This document shows positions 56,858-64,000 of a DNA stretch of 64,000 bases, piece after piece. The DNA lies in the NCBI RefSeq assembly GCF_014323405.1, contig NZ_JACRWE010000003.1, positions 310,001-374,000 on the forward strand. The letters run 5' to 3'. Position numbers and translations under genes: made by a program. The notes beneath the pieces were generated by a model. The model had not been told where the DNA came from and searched no databases. It saw only the letters and a program-made list of their open reading frames with translations. Positions within the stretch are counted from its first letter, which is position 1. Each line of letters begins with the position of its first letter. This stretch comes from Romboutsia faecis. GTDB lineage: Bacteria > Bacillota > Clostridia > Peptostreptococcales > Peptostreptococcaceae.

Positions 56858-56952
56858 ATCATATTTACACATTTAATATTTTTCAAACTAATGCTTTAAA
56901 ATAGTTTTATGTCAAACTAATTTTACAACATATAATAGTTTTATGTCAAACT
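56858..56952 (-). promoter_or_regulatory. Nitroreductase promoter with repeated operator-like elements
   Basis: On the minus strand TTGAAA (56881-56886), 17 bases and TATGAT (56858-56863) form a promoter. Two perfect 18-bp copies of AGTTTGACATAAAACTAT lie at 56901-56918 and 56935-56952, start to start 34 bp (about three helical turns), and a half copy overlaps the -35. Each copy is an inverted repeat AGTTT-6-AAACT, so a dimeric regulator is likely. Confidence 0.6.
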
Positions 56953-56985
56953 TTTTCAATTTAACCATCAGATGTTATTCAATCT

Positions 56986-58344
56986 CTATGATTTAATATT
57001 AATAGCTAACGAAACCTCTGCTCCAGTTTTATATTCTCTATTTTTTATAACTACAAAACCACCATGCATTCTAGCTACAGATTCTGCAATGTATAGTCCC
57101 ATACCATAATGCTTTCCAACTTTTCTTTCACTTGCTTCCATGAAAAATTGATTCGTAGCATTTCTTAATCCGTTCTCAGTGAATCCTTTACCAGAGTCCC
57201 TTATAGTAAATTCTAACATCTCCTCATTCTCATTAACTATAAATTCTATTTCACTTTTTTCAGGTGAATAATCAACTGCATTTAACATTATATTAATAAT
57301 AGCTCTCTTTAAAAGATCTTTATTTGATACAAAAAATTTAGATTTGTAGTTTAGACTAGTTATTATTTTTATATCTTTCAATGAGCATATCATGTTAAGT
57401 TCACCTTTTAACTCATCTATAATAATATCGGTATTAATATTTTCATTTAGTTTACACTCCCCCATACCTGACTTAGATATATCTATTAGCGTTGATATAT
57501 ATTTTTCAATTTTATCAGCATTATTAATAATATATTTAGCGAATTCTTTATCTTCTTCACATAAATCACTTTCATTTAATAGTTCTGCATTTCCTTTTAT
57601 AATTGTTATTGGCGTTTTTATATCGTGAGCTAGTGCACTTATTTGATTTTCCTTTTCTTGCTCTATATGCCACTGTTCTTTTAGTGATTTCTTAAGTGCT
57701 GTTTTCATATTTGATATAGATGTTAATACTTCGTTAAACTCTTTCACATCACTTGGTATTACTTCAAAATCTAAATCTTGATTCATTATTTTTTCAGTTG
57801 ATGCTTTCAAAGGGTATAACTCTTTTTTTAATTTCTTTTCAAACTTTATTGCAATTATACATGCTGTTAATATAAATCCAATCAAAAAAATACTTATTAA
57901 TAGTATCTCTGGATAAGGTATTAAGTCATTCCAAAATTTTGAAGTAAAATGAGCTTTAATATCATATCTAATTATACAAATCCCACTATTAAAAGGTATC
58001 TTCGTATAAAAAAATTTACTATTACCCCTCTCTCCATCTAAATACTTATTAACTTCTTTTAACTCTTCTTCATCAAGATTTGTTTTTACTATTTCATTTT
58101 CATTGTTAAAGAAAGCATATTTGCTAGGATAAGGTATTTTGTCTTCATCAAGTTGTGAACCTCTTTCAACTTCTATTTTCAAGTTTTCCACTTGATTTTG
58201 TACATAGTTAGCTGGTTTTATTATGTTAAAATTAATAGCAGTATTAACAGTAATTATCAATGAAAATATTAGTATAATGCTTAAGACACAGAAAATAATT
58301 AAATATTTCAAGAAAATTGTGTATAAACTTCTTCCTCTTTTCAT
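56986..58344 (-). CDS. Sensor histidine kinase of the Cpr-like locus
   Basis: About 452 aa. Two membrane helices (about 10-35 and 145-168) enclose an extracytoplasmic domain of ~110 residues; a linker follows, then the H-box ALAHDIKTPITIIKGNAELL, N-box (IMLNAVDYS) and G-box (KHYGMGLYIAESV). The ATG at 58344 overlaps the response-regulator stop (ATGA). The layout resembles lantibiotic sensor kinases such as CprK or NisK-like proteins, which detect cationic peptides outside the cell. Confidence 0.88.
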   Translation of the reverse strand: MKRGRSLYTIFLKYLIIFCVLSIILIFSLIITVNTAINFNIIKPANYVQNQVENLKIEVERGSQLDEDKIPYPSKYAFFNNENEIVKTNLDEEELKEVNKYLDGERGNSKFFYTKIPFNSGICIIRYDIKAHFTSKFWNDLIPYPEILLISIFLIGFILTACIIAIKFEKKLKKELYPLKASTEKIMNQDLDFEVIPSDVKEFNEVLTSISNMKTALKKSLKEQWHIEQEKENQISALAHDIKTPITIIKGNAELLNESDLCEEDKEFAKYIINNADKIEKYISTLIDISKSGMGECKLNENINTDIIIDELKGELNMICSLKDIKIITSLNYKSKFFVSNKDLLKRAIINIMLNAVDYSPEKSEIEFIVNENEEMLEFTIRDSGKGFTENGLRNATNQFFMEASERKVGKHYGMGLYIAESVARMHGGFVVIKNREYKTGAEVSLAINIKS

Positions 58345-59006
58345 ATCCATTTGTATCCAATCCCCCATACTGTTTCAATTGGATTTTCTATATATTTGTT
58401 AATCTTAGCACGTATATTTTTTATATGTTCTCTAATACAACTATTATCGCTTTCTTTATCAAATCCATATACTTCAATAAAAATTTGTTCTAATGTGAAA
58501 ACCTGTCCTTTATGCTTTGCTAAATACTCACAAATTTTATATTCACCTTTCGTAAGTGCTATCTTCTTCTCATAGAAATATAATTCCTTTGATTTTAAAT
58601 TAAACTTCAATCCATTAGTAGATAAAATTTGTTGCTTTTCTCTATGTTCTCTTCTTAGGTGTGCTTCTACTCTAGCTCTTAATTCTAAAATGCTAAAAGG
58701 CTTTTTTATATAATCATCTGCGCCTATTGATAACCCTTCTAAAATATCTTCTTCCATTGTTTTCGCTGTTAAAAAGATTATTGGACAATCAACTTCATTT
58801 CTAATTGATTTACATAAAGTAAATCCATCTATCATTGGCATCATTACATCCAGTAATATTAGATCAAATTTAATTAGTTCATCTTTATTTATATCAATTG
58901 CATTGTTCTTTATAGTAACTTTATAATCTTGTTTTTTCAATACATTTTTTATTAAATTCAATATTTCTATTTCATCATCAATAACTAAAATATTTATATC
59001 TTCCAT
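58341..59006 (-). CDS. Response regulator of the Cpr-like locus, OmpR family
   Basis: 221 aa. VIDDEIE, LILLDVMMPMIDG and YIKKPFSI mark the receiver; ALTKGEYKICEYLAKHKGQVF and VWGIGYKWI the winged helix. Co-transcribed with the three ABC genes (13-bp gap). It presumably activates their promoter through the 11-bp tandem repeat at 61236-61257. Confidence 0.9.
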   Translation of the reverse strand: MEDINILVIDDEIEILNLIKNVLKKQDYKVTIKNNAIDINKDELIKFDLILLDVMMPMIDGFTLCKSIRNEVDCPIIFLTAKTMEEDILEGLSIGADDYIKKPFSILELRARVEAHLRREHREKQQILSTNGLKFNLKSKELYFYEKKIALTKGEYKICEYLAKHKGQVFTLEQIFIEVYGFDKESDNSCIREHIKNIRAKINKYIENPIETVWGIGYKWI

Positions 59007-59019
59007 AAGTACTCCTTAC

Positions 59020-59766
59020 TTAATAATTTTCTCTCCTACCTTCCCAATAGTTTATAAATATTAATTGTAAAACTAAAAGTGTAACCATATATATTATCAT
59101 CATTATCATAGAGTGTATTATAGATTGATTTTCCATCAAAGTACTAGAATTATACATTATAAAATAAGAACATAATCTTACTGAATACACCCAAGGTACT
59201 ATTGGCCATATTCCATCTCCTATACCTGTTAGCATAAGTGCTGAAATAAGACTTCCTACTATTCCTAATCCTATTGATGCGCCTTTACCAAAATAAAATA
59301 CCGCTAAATATTGTATCATATATATAATTATGTTACTTCCAAACATTATAAATGACTGTCTAAAGTAAAGTTCTATATCTGTTAAGTTATTTTCAATTAA
59401 GTAAAATATAATTCCAAATCCTAATATTGCTATTAATGTTGATATTAAACCTAATATAAATATTGTAATAAATTTACTAAAATGAGCAATATACTTTTTA
59501 TTTGCTATTCCTAAAAAATATTGAAATCCAGCTTCTTGCTCTTGCTCATATACCATATTAACTATAATTGATATTATAAAAGGAAATGAAATTGAAATAA
59601 GTTGGATATACGCTATAAATTTTTGCAATTCATCCCAGGAAGAAATTACATAATAAGCTAAGAATGTAATGACCGTTGAAATAGGAATTATTAAATGCAC
59701 CTTAATTATATTAGAATGATAAAATTTATAAAAATCTGCCTTCAGACAATTTATTAATCTCCACAT
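59020..59766 (-). CDS. ABC-2 permease subunit, lantibiotic-immunity type (second)
   Basis: 248 aa, six membrane helices, and the opening LINCLKADFYKFYHSNI seen in LanG/EpiG-type and CprC permeases. The ATG at 59766 follows AGGAGG; the frame also opens at 59793. With the neighbouring permease and ATPase it forms a heteromeric exporter that removes lantibiotics from the membrane. Confidence 0.85.
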   Translation of the reverse strand: MWRLINCLKADFYKFYHSNIIKVHLIIPISTVITFLAYYVISSWDELQKFIAYIQLISISFPFIISIIVNMVYEQEQEAGFQYFLGIANKKYIAHFSKFITIFILGLISTLIAILGFGIIFYLIENNLTDIELYFRQSFIMFGSNIIIYMIQYLAVFYFGKGASIGLGIVGSLISALMLTGIGDGIWPIVPWVYSVRLCSYFIMYNSSTLMENQSIIHSMIMMIIYMVTLLVLQLIFINYWEGRRENY

Positions 59767-59768
59767 AC

Positions 59769-60491
59769 CTATATCTCCTCCTCTTTGAACCATCTTGCAC
59801 TTAAGTAAGATATTAGTATATACAACATTACTGTTACTATTAATCCTATTAAAATAATTTTAATATCAAAAATATACCTTCTATTTTCTACAGATAAACC
59901 ATTAGGTAAAACTCCGATAACATGACACATTAATCTTGATGGAATTGCAAATGGAATCCACCAAGTTGATTTAACTGCACAAATTATCCCTATTCCACAG
60001 TTACATATCATACTAATTATCATAGCAGTACCAGTTTTAAACCTCATAGATATATACATGAATAGTGGTATTTGCCATGAAAAAGTTATAAATAATATTA
60101 TAGATGCTAAGAAACTATTTTTTATAGAGATTGTTGATTTAAATAAATATCCCATTAAAGTTACTTCTAAAAAGAATACTAAGCAAGTTAAAGCTAAATA
60201 AATAGTACAAAGAATTATTTTACTATACCAAATTTTATCTTTATCTATTACAACACTAAATAATCCATGATATTTCCTATTGTTATCATTATTTATTACA
60301 AATGAAGTTATTAAAGTAAGAATCCCTGGTAATATCAATATATACCACCAATTATATCCCCCTGATTGTATATAGTTACCTCCAATTAATATAGATGCTA
60401 ATAGTAATGTAATAGTAGGAGCTAACCATATTAACATTTTTTGAAAACTCTTCTTTAGTTTTAAATGTTCTGATTTTATCATATTAATCAT
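59769..60491 (-). CDS. ABC-2 permease subunit, lantibiotic-immunity type (first)
   Basis: 240 aa, six membrane helices. IKSEHLKLKKSFQKMLIWLAP is the usual LanE/CprB-type start, with a positively charged N-terminal helix facing the ATPase. It overlaps the ATPase gene by 8 bp. Confidence 0.85.
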   Translation of the reverse strand: MINMIKSEHLKLKKSFQKMLIWLAPTITLLLASILIGGNYIQSGGYNWWYILILPGILTLITSFVINNDNNRKYHGLFSVVIDKDKIWYSKIILCTIYLALTCLVFFLEVTLMGYLFKSTISIKNSFLASIILFITFSWQIPLFMYISMRFKTGTAMIISMICNCGIGIICAVKSTWWIPFAIPSRLMCHVIGVLPNGLSVENRRYIFDIKIILIGLIVTVMLYILISYLSARWFKEEEI

Positions 60492-61188
60492 TACTATTAC
60501 CTACCTTTCTTACTATTTCTAAAAATAATTTTTCTAAATCTATATCTTTTTGAATTTCCTCTTGATACCATAGCTTACCATTTGCTATTATTCCTATATG
60601 ATCTGCAATTTTCTCAACTTCAGATAAAATATGGCTAGACAATATTACTGTTATTCCTTTTTGTGGGAATAATTTTATTAGTTCTCTTAATTCTCCTATG
60701 CCTATTGGATCTAGTCCATTTGTAGGTTCATCAAGTATTAAAAGCTTAGGATTATTTAATAAGGCTATAGCTATTCCTAATCTTTGCTTCATTCCCATTG
60801 AAAATTTTCCTGCCTTTTTCTTTCCTGTGTTTGTAAGTTGAACCATTTCTAAAACTTCATCAATTCGTGATTCTGGTAAATCATATAATAGAGTACGTAC
60901 TTTTAGATTTTCTCTTGCTGTTAAATTTTCATATATCGGTGGTTCTTCTATAAGGGCACCTATTTCTAATAGATCATTTCTTGACCATATTTTTCCTTTG
61001 TATAGTATTTCTCCTGATGTAGGATTAATCATTCCTGATAGCATTTTTAGTAAAGTTGATTTTCCTGCTCCATTAGGTCCTAATAATCCGTATATAGATT
61101 TTTCCTGAACTAATAAAGATATATCTTTATTCACTTCTTGTGTCTTATATTTTTTGTTTAAGTTTTTAGTTTCTATTATATATTTCAT
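60484..61188 (-). CDS. ABC transporter ATP-binding protein, lantibiotic-immunity type
   Basis: 234 aa. Walker A GPNGAGKSTLLKML, Q-loop replaced by the family-typical Glu in GALIEEPPIYENLTA (the E-loop of lantibiotic-immunity LanF-type ATPases), signature FSMGMKQRLGIAIAL, Walker B LLILDEPTNGLD and the switch His in LSSHILSEVEK. The E-loop supports the peptide-immunity assignment over a generic ABC-2 exporter. First gene of the five-gene Cpr-like operon; AAAGGAAG precedes the ATG. Confidence 0.9.
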   Translation of the reverse strand: MKYIIETKNLNKKYKTQEVNKDISLLVQEKSIYGLLGPNGAGKSTLLKMLSGMINPTSGEILYKGKIWSRNDLLEIGALIEEPPIYENLTARENLKVRTLLYDLPESRIDEVLEMVQLTNTGKKKAGKFSMGMKQRLGIAIALLNNPKLLILDEPTNGLDPIGIGELRELIKLFPQKGITVILSSHILSEVEKIADHIGIIANGKLWYQEEIQKDIDLEKLFLEIVRKVGNSND

Positions 61189-61222
61189 GAAAAACTTCCT
61201 TTCTTATTTATCGTTTGATGAA

Positions 61223-61257
61223 AGTATATGAAATGTTTATAAGGATTTTATAAGGAA
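61223..61257 (-). promoter_or_regulatory. Promoter of the Cpr-like operon with 11-bp tandem repeat
   Basis: On the minus strand TTCCTTATAAA and ATCCTTATAAA (61236-61257, 10 of 11 identical) stand directly where a -35 should be, upstream of a TATACT -10 (61223-61228). A weak -35 replaced by phased repeats is typical of an activator-dependent OmpR-type promoter. Confidence 0.62.
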
Positions 61258-61340
61258 ATAGTTAAATATTCTTAATATCTACGTCATTATATTATCTTGT
61301 TATGATTCATAATTATGTTTATTATCTTTACTATTAAGAT

Positions 61341-61374
61341 AAAAACGTATTGATTTCTATACCAATACGTTTTT
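61341..61374. terminator. Terminator between EAL gene and Cpr-like operon
   Basis: AAAAACGTATTG / CAATACGTTTTT. A second, shorter hairpin (AAGCTAT...ATAGCTT, 61417-61441) lies closer to the EAL stop. Confidence 0.78.
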
Positions 61375-61487
61375 AATAATTCATTAATAATAAGTATATT
61401 ATTGTTTACATAAGTAAAGCTATAGTGTTATACCATAGCTTATATTCTAAAAATATTACATTCATACAAGTATACAAGGCTTAATAC

Positions 61488-62306
61488 TTAATCATTTTTA
61501 TGTAAAAGATACTTTTTCTCAAATACATCGACATTTATAGGTTTTGAAAAATAATATCCTTGCCCAAGTTCATATCCAGTATTAATAAGAAACTTTATCT
61601 GTTCTTCTGTCTCTATACCTTCTGCTACTAGGTTAATATTATTTTTATTTGCTAAATCTATCATAAATCTCAATAAATAATCAATCTTTTTATTCTGTCC
61701 TATCTTATTTATAAGGGATCTATCAATCTTTATAGTATCTATATCTATATTCATAGAAAATGATAAATTTAAATTTCCTGTTCCGAAATCATCTAGTGAT
61801 ACTTTTATACCCATAGATCTAACTTTATCAATCTTATTATTAATATTATCTATACTATAATCTACATATTCTCTTTCTGTTATTTCAAATTCCAAATACT
61901 TTAAATCTATATTATAAATTCCTATCAATGCTTCTAAAGTATCTATAAAATCCACTCTCATTAATGTACTTTTAGATAAATTTATTGATATAGGAACTAA
62001 ATTATCTTTATATATATTGTTCCAATAATATATTTTTCTTAGACATTCTTCTATTGTATAATAATCAATTAAATATATTAAATTATTATCCTCTAGCTTC
62101 TCTACGAAACTATCAGGATATATAATTACAGCATTACTTTTATGCCATCGTATTAAAGCTTCAGCCCCTATAAGCTTCCCATTTTTTATATTATATTTTG
62201 GTTGATATACAAATTTAAATTCTCTTCGCTTTATACCATTCTTGACTTCTTCGTAAAGTTTACTTTCATTATTATTTGAGCAAAGTTTAAACTCTTTTTT
62301 ATACAT
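61488..62306 (-). CDS. EAL-domain cyclic-di-GMP phosphodiesterase
   Basis: 272 aa, a stand-alone EAL domain with a short N-terminal extension. Key residues are intact: EALIR (EAL motif), PISINLS (Asn), FEITERE (Glu), SLDDFGTG (paired Asp), TIKIDRS (Lys), VAEGIET (Glu) and LGQGYYFSKP (Gln). It should hydrolyse cyclic di-GMP to pGpG. No sensory domain, so control must be transcriptional or through a partner; the kinase gene just upstream (76-bp gap) is on the same strand. Confidence 0.9.
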   Translation of the reverse strand: MYKKEFKLCSNNNESKLYEEVKNGIKRREFKFVYQPKYNIKNGKLIGAEALIRWHKSNAVIIYPDSFVEKLEDNNLIYLIDYYTIEECLRKIYYWNNIYKDNLVPISINLSKSTLMRVDFIDTLEALIGIYNIDLKYLEFEITEREYVDYSIDNINNKIDKVRSMGIKVSLDDFGTGNLNLSFSMNIDIDTIKIDRSLINKIGQNKKIDYLLRFMIDLANKNNINLVAEGIETEEQIKFLINTGYELGQGYYFSKPINVDVFEKKYLLHKND

Positions 62307-62382
62307 ATGTCACCCCCCATTTGATTAATAAACTAAACAAAACCATGTTATAATAACTTTATTACTATTTCTTTTATCACAT

Positions 62383-63513
62383 TTACTGCTCATATATATC
62401 AGATAATTCTATTTTTATTCTTTCTAAGCTATTCATATCAACCTTATAATAAGTTATATCTATTTCTTCACTCTCATTTATTATATTCGGCAGGCTTATT
62501 ATGAACTCACTACCCTCTCCAACTTTACTTTCTACACTAATATTTCCATTATGTATTTCTACTAAAGCCTTACTTAAGGCTAAACCAACACCACTTCCTT
62601 CAGATACTTTCGTAAATCTATTTTCTACATTAGAGAAACTTTCAAATATAGTATTTATTTTACTATTACAAATTCCAATACCTGTATCTCTTATAGATAT
62701 TTTAGTATACTTATCTTCTATTTTTAAACTTACATATACGTATCCCTTAGGTATATTAAATTTTATAGCGTTTGAAATTAAATTTAATATTACTCTTTCA
62801 ATCTTATCCGTATCAAATCTAAGTATATGTTCTTCTAAGTTTGTATCAAATATCAAACTTATATCCTTGAATTTTTTATAATTGTTTATGCTATCACATA
62901 TAGATTCTACAAAACTAACAATATCATGATTTCTAGGATTAAAGTCCATACATCCAGATTGAATATTTGTTAAATCAATAAAGTTATTAGATAATTTTAA
63001 TATCCTTAGACTATTAGTATTTATAAGTTGTAAATTATTTATAAAGCAATCCTTACAGTTTCCAATCTTACATATCTTACATTTATAATCTAACAGTTGT
63101 ATTGAACTAAATATCATATTAAGTGGTGTTCTAAACTCATGTTTAATATTAGAGAAAAATCCATTTCTTAGTTTCTCAAGCTCATACTTATATGATTTAT
63201 CTTTCATTATATTTAAAATTGCATTTACATTTTGTCCATCATCAGTTATTGGAATTTTAGTAACTTCAAAATATTTAATTTCACCATTAGTGTTAATTAT
63301 TTTTTGACTGTATTTCAGTGCTTTACTATTTTCAATCACTTCTTTACTTTTTATAGCATTATACTCTTTGTATTCTTCTCCTGTATTCATAAAATTTTCA
63401 ATGTAGCTTTTATTACAATATAGCATTCTTCCATTCCTATCTTCATAAAAAATACATTCCCCTATATTGTCTAAGGTTAGTTTTAGTACACTATGTTTAA
63501 AAACATTCTCCAT
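62383..63513 (-). CDS. Orphan PAS histidine kinase with a Cys4 cluster in the dimerisation hairpin
   Basis: 376 aa, cytosolic. An N-terminal PAS domain (about 8-110), H-box SNIKHEFRTPLNMIFSSIQ, N-box (LISNAIKFN) and G-box (GSGVGLALSKAL). Between the two helices of the histidine domain lies YKCKICKIGNCKDCF, a C-x2-C-x4-C-x2-C pattern that could bind a metal or respond to redox. It ends in IKIELSDIY, like the kinase at 47607-49988. No adjacent response regulator; candidate Spo0A kinase (inference). Confidence 0.88.
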   Translation of the reverse strand: MENVFKHSVLKLTLDNIGECIFYEDRNGRMLYCNKSYIENFMNTGEEYKEYNAIKSKEVIENSKALKYSQKIINTNGEIKYFEVTKIPITDDGQNVNAILNIMKDKSYKYELEKLRNGFFSNIKHEFRTPLNMIFSSIQLLDYKCKICKIGNCKDCFINNLQLINTNSLRILKLSNNFIDLTNIQSGCMDFNPRNHDIVSFVESICDSINNYKKFKDISLIFDTNLEEHILRFDTDKIERVILNLISNAIKFNIPKGYVYVSLKIEDKYTKISIRDTGIGICNSKINTIFESFSNVENRFTKVSEGSGVGLALSKALVEIHNGNISVESKVGEGSEFIISLPNIINESEEIDITYYKVDMNSLERIKIELSDIYEQ

Positions 63514-63627
63514 TTAATTGCACTCCTCTACTAAAAATATTCTCTCTCTTATAAGTATTTATAGTTTATATATTCTTGTAAAATAGTGTCTTTTAATCCA
63601 ATAGATGATTTAGAATATATCTAGTTT

Positions 63628-63750
63628 TTACTCTTCTTCAGAATTATATCTTTCTAAAATATCGACTAAATATTCAATAACTTCATATTCCTTTGGTAAT
63701 CTTTTTTTTATAACCTCTATTTTATCTGCTATATTTATTTCCGAATCCAT
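63628..63750 (-). CDS. Small 40-aa protein
   Basis: A short frame, MDSEINIADKIEVIKKRL ... RYNSEEE, with GGAGGTAATATT just before the ATG. Highly charged and probably helical. It is below the size at which ORFs are usually listed. It stands upstream of the orphan kinase gene on the same strand and divergent from an XRE regulator. Function unknown; reminiscent of small Spo0E-like helical regulators in size only. Confidence 0.6.
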   Translation of the reverse strand: MDSEINIADKIEVIKKRLPKEYEVIEYLVDILERYNSEEE

Positions 63751-63786
63751 AATATTACCTCCTGCCTTTTATACATTTTACATCCT

Positions 63787-63812
63787 CATTGTGTAATTTA
63801 CAATACACAATG
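63787..63812. promoter_or_regulatory. Interrupted palindrome in the divergent region
   Basis: CATTGTGTA, eight bases, TACACAATG. It lies between the 40-aa gene and the XRE gene, a likely operator for the XRE protein. Confidence 0.5.
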
Positions 63813-63885
63813 CGATTTTTTTCCATTTTTCCCCATATTTTTCTTATTTTAAAATGATTTTAATTTTTTTTTTTTTAATTTTACA

Positions 63886-63914
63886 TTGAGTAATAATATT
63901 CTAGATTATATACT
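63886..63914 (+). promoter_or_regulatory. Promoter of the XRE gene at the right edge
   Basis: TTGAGT (63886-63891), 17 bases, TATACT (63909-63914), followed by GGAGGTG and the ATG at 63937. Confidence 0.55.
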
Positions 63915-63936
63915 ATAAGAATGGAGGTGTTGCGTA

Positions 63937-64000
63937 ATGAACGAAAGGTTAAAATTAATCAGAAAAAATTTAGGTCTTTCTCAAAAAAAATTTGGAGAGA
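63937..64000 (+). CDS. XRE family transcriptional regulator, N-terminal fragment
   Basis: The first 21 codons, MNERLKLIRKNLGLSQKKFGE, are the first helices of a Cro/CI-type helix-turn-helix. GGAGGTGTTGC precedes the ATG. The gene continues beyond the window. It may be a phage-type repressor or a SinR-like regulator. Confidence 0.8.
   Translation, partial: MNERLKLIRKNLGLSQKKFGE

Noticed and set aside
26842-61478. ATACAAGTATACAAG found at both 26842-26856 and 61464-61478
   Set aside because: A 15-base match in a 64-kb AT-rich sequence is expected by chance, and the two contexts are unrelated.

Overview
The window is AT-rich, with long poly-T terminators and strong GGAGG ribosome binding sites. 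It encodes an alpha/beta-type small acid-soluble spore protein, a fused 2-hydroxyacyl-CoA dehydratase activator, a GlpP antiterminator, a vanG/vanL-like cluster and a Cpr-like peptide-resistance locus. Together these point to an anaerobic spore-forming Clostridia chromosome, most like Peptostreptococcaceae (the Clostridioides/Paraclostridium/Paeniclostridium/Romboutsia group). The genus cannot be settled from sequence alone. No rRNA, tRNA, CRISPR array, transposase or complete prophage was seen.

Layout. 1-7.6 kb: a histidine-phosphatase start, a YitT-type membrane protein, ClpB, a short-chain reductase, a CPA2-type proton antiporter and two small unknown proteins. 7.7-12 kb: a 1442-aa double activase. 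12.1-17.8 kb: the glycerol module, with glycerol-3-phosphate oxidoreductase, its NAD(P)/FAD partner, a DUF1667 protein, glycerol kinase and GlpP. Both glp transcripts begin with a terminator hairpin preceded by the same purine-rich motif. 18-26.8 kb: small membrane and spore proteins, a 3D-domain wall protein, an HD nucleotide hydrolase, a tandem [2Fe-2S] protein, an aldose epimerase-like protein and a family 3 glycosidase.

27-33.8 kb: a complete glycopeptide-resistance-type cluster. Ligase, VanXY and a serine racemase split into membrane (VanTm) and catalytic (VanTr) genes form one unit. VanY, VanR and VanS form a second. The two units start from promoters that share four tandem ~11-bp repeats. 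34-41.4 kb: a MATE exporter; a MoxR ATPase, metallopeptidase/VWA and 22-residue-repeat trio; and a second MATE exporter under a MarR regulator with two matching operators.

41.7-47.5 kb: an ABC exporter with a two-component system whose kinase carries an amber codon directly after the phospho-accepting histidine. 47.6-56.8 kb: an orphan PAS kinase, a phosphoesterase pair, a single [2Fe-2S] protein, a radical SAM protein, a DUF3796-like/XRE pair, a GIY-YIG protein, decayed genes and a nitroreductase. 57-61.2 kb: a Cpr/LanFEG-like ABC transporter with its own two-component system. 61.4-64 kb: an EAL phosphodiesterase, a second orphan kinase with a cysteine cluster, an overlooked 40-aa ORF and the start of a divergent XRE regulator.

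The strongest theme is envelope-stress and antibiotic response. Three OmpR-family regulators each sit beside a putative target promoter carrying its own 11-bp tandem repeat, and two MATE pumps each have an operator-like palindrome at the promoter.
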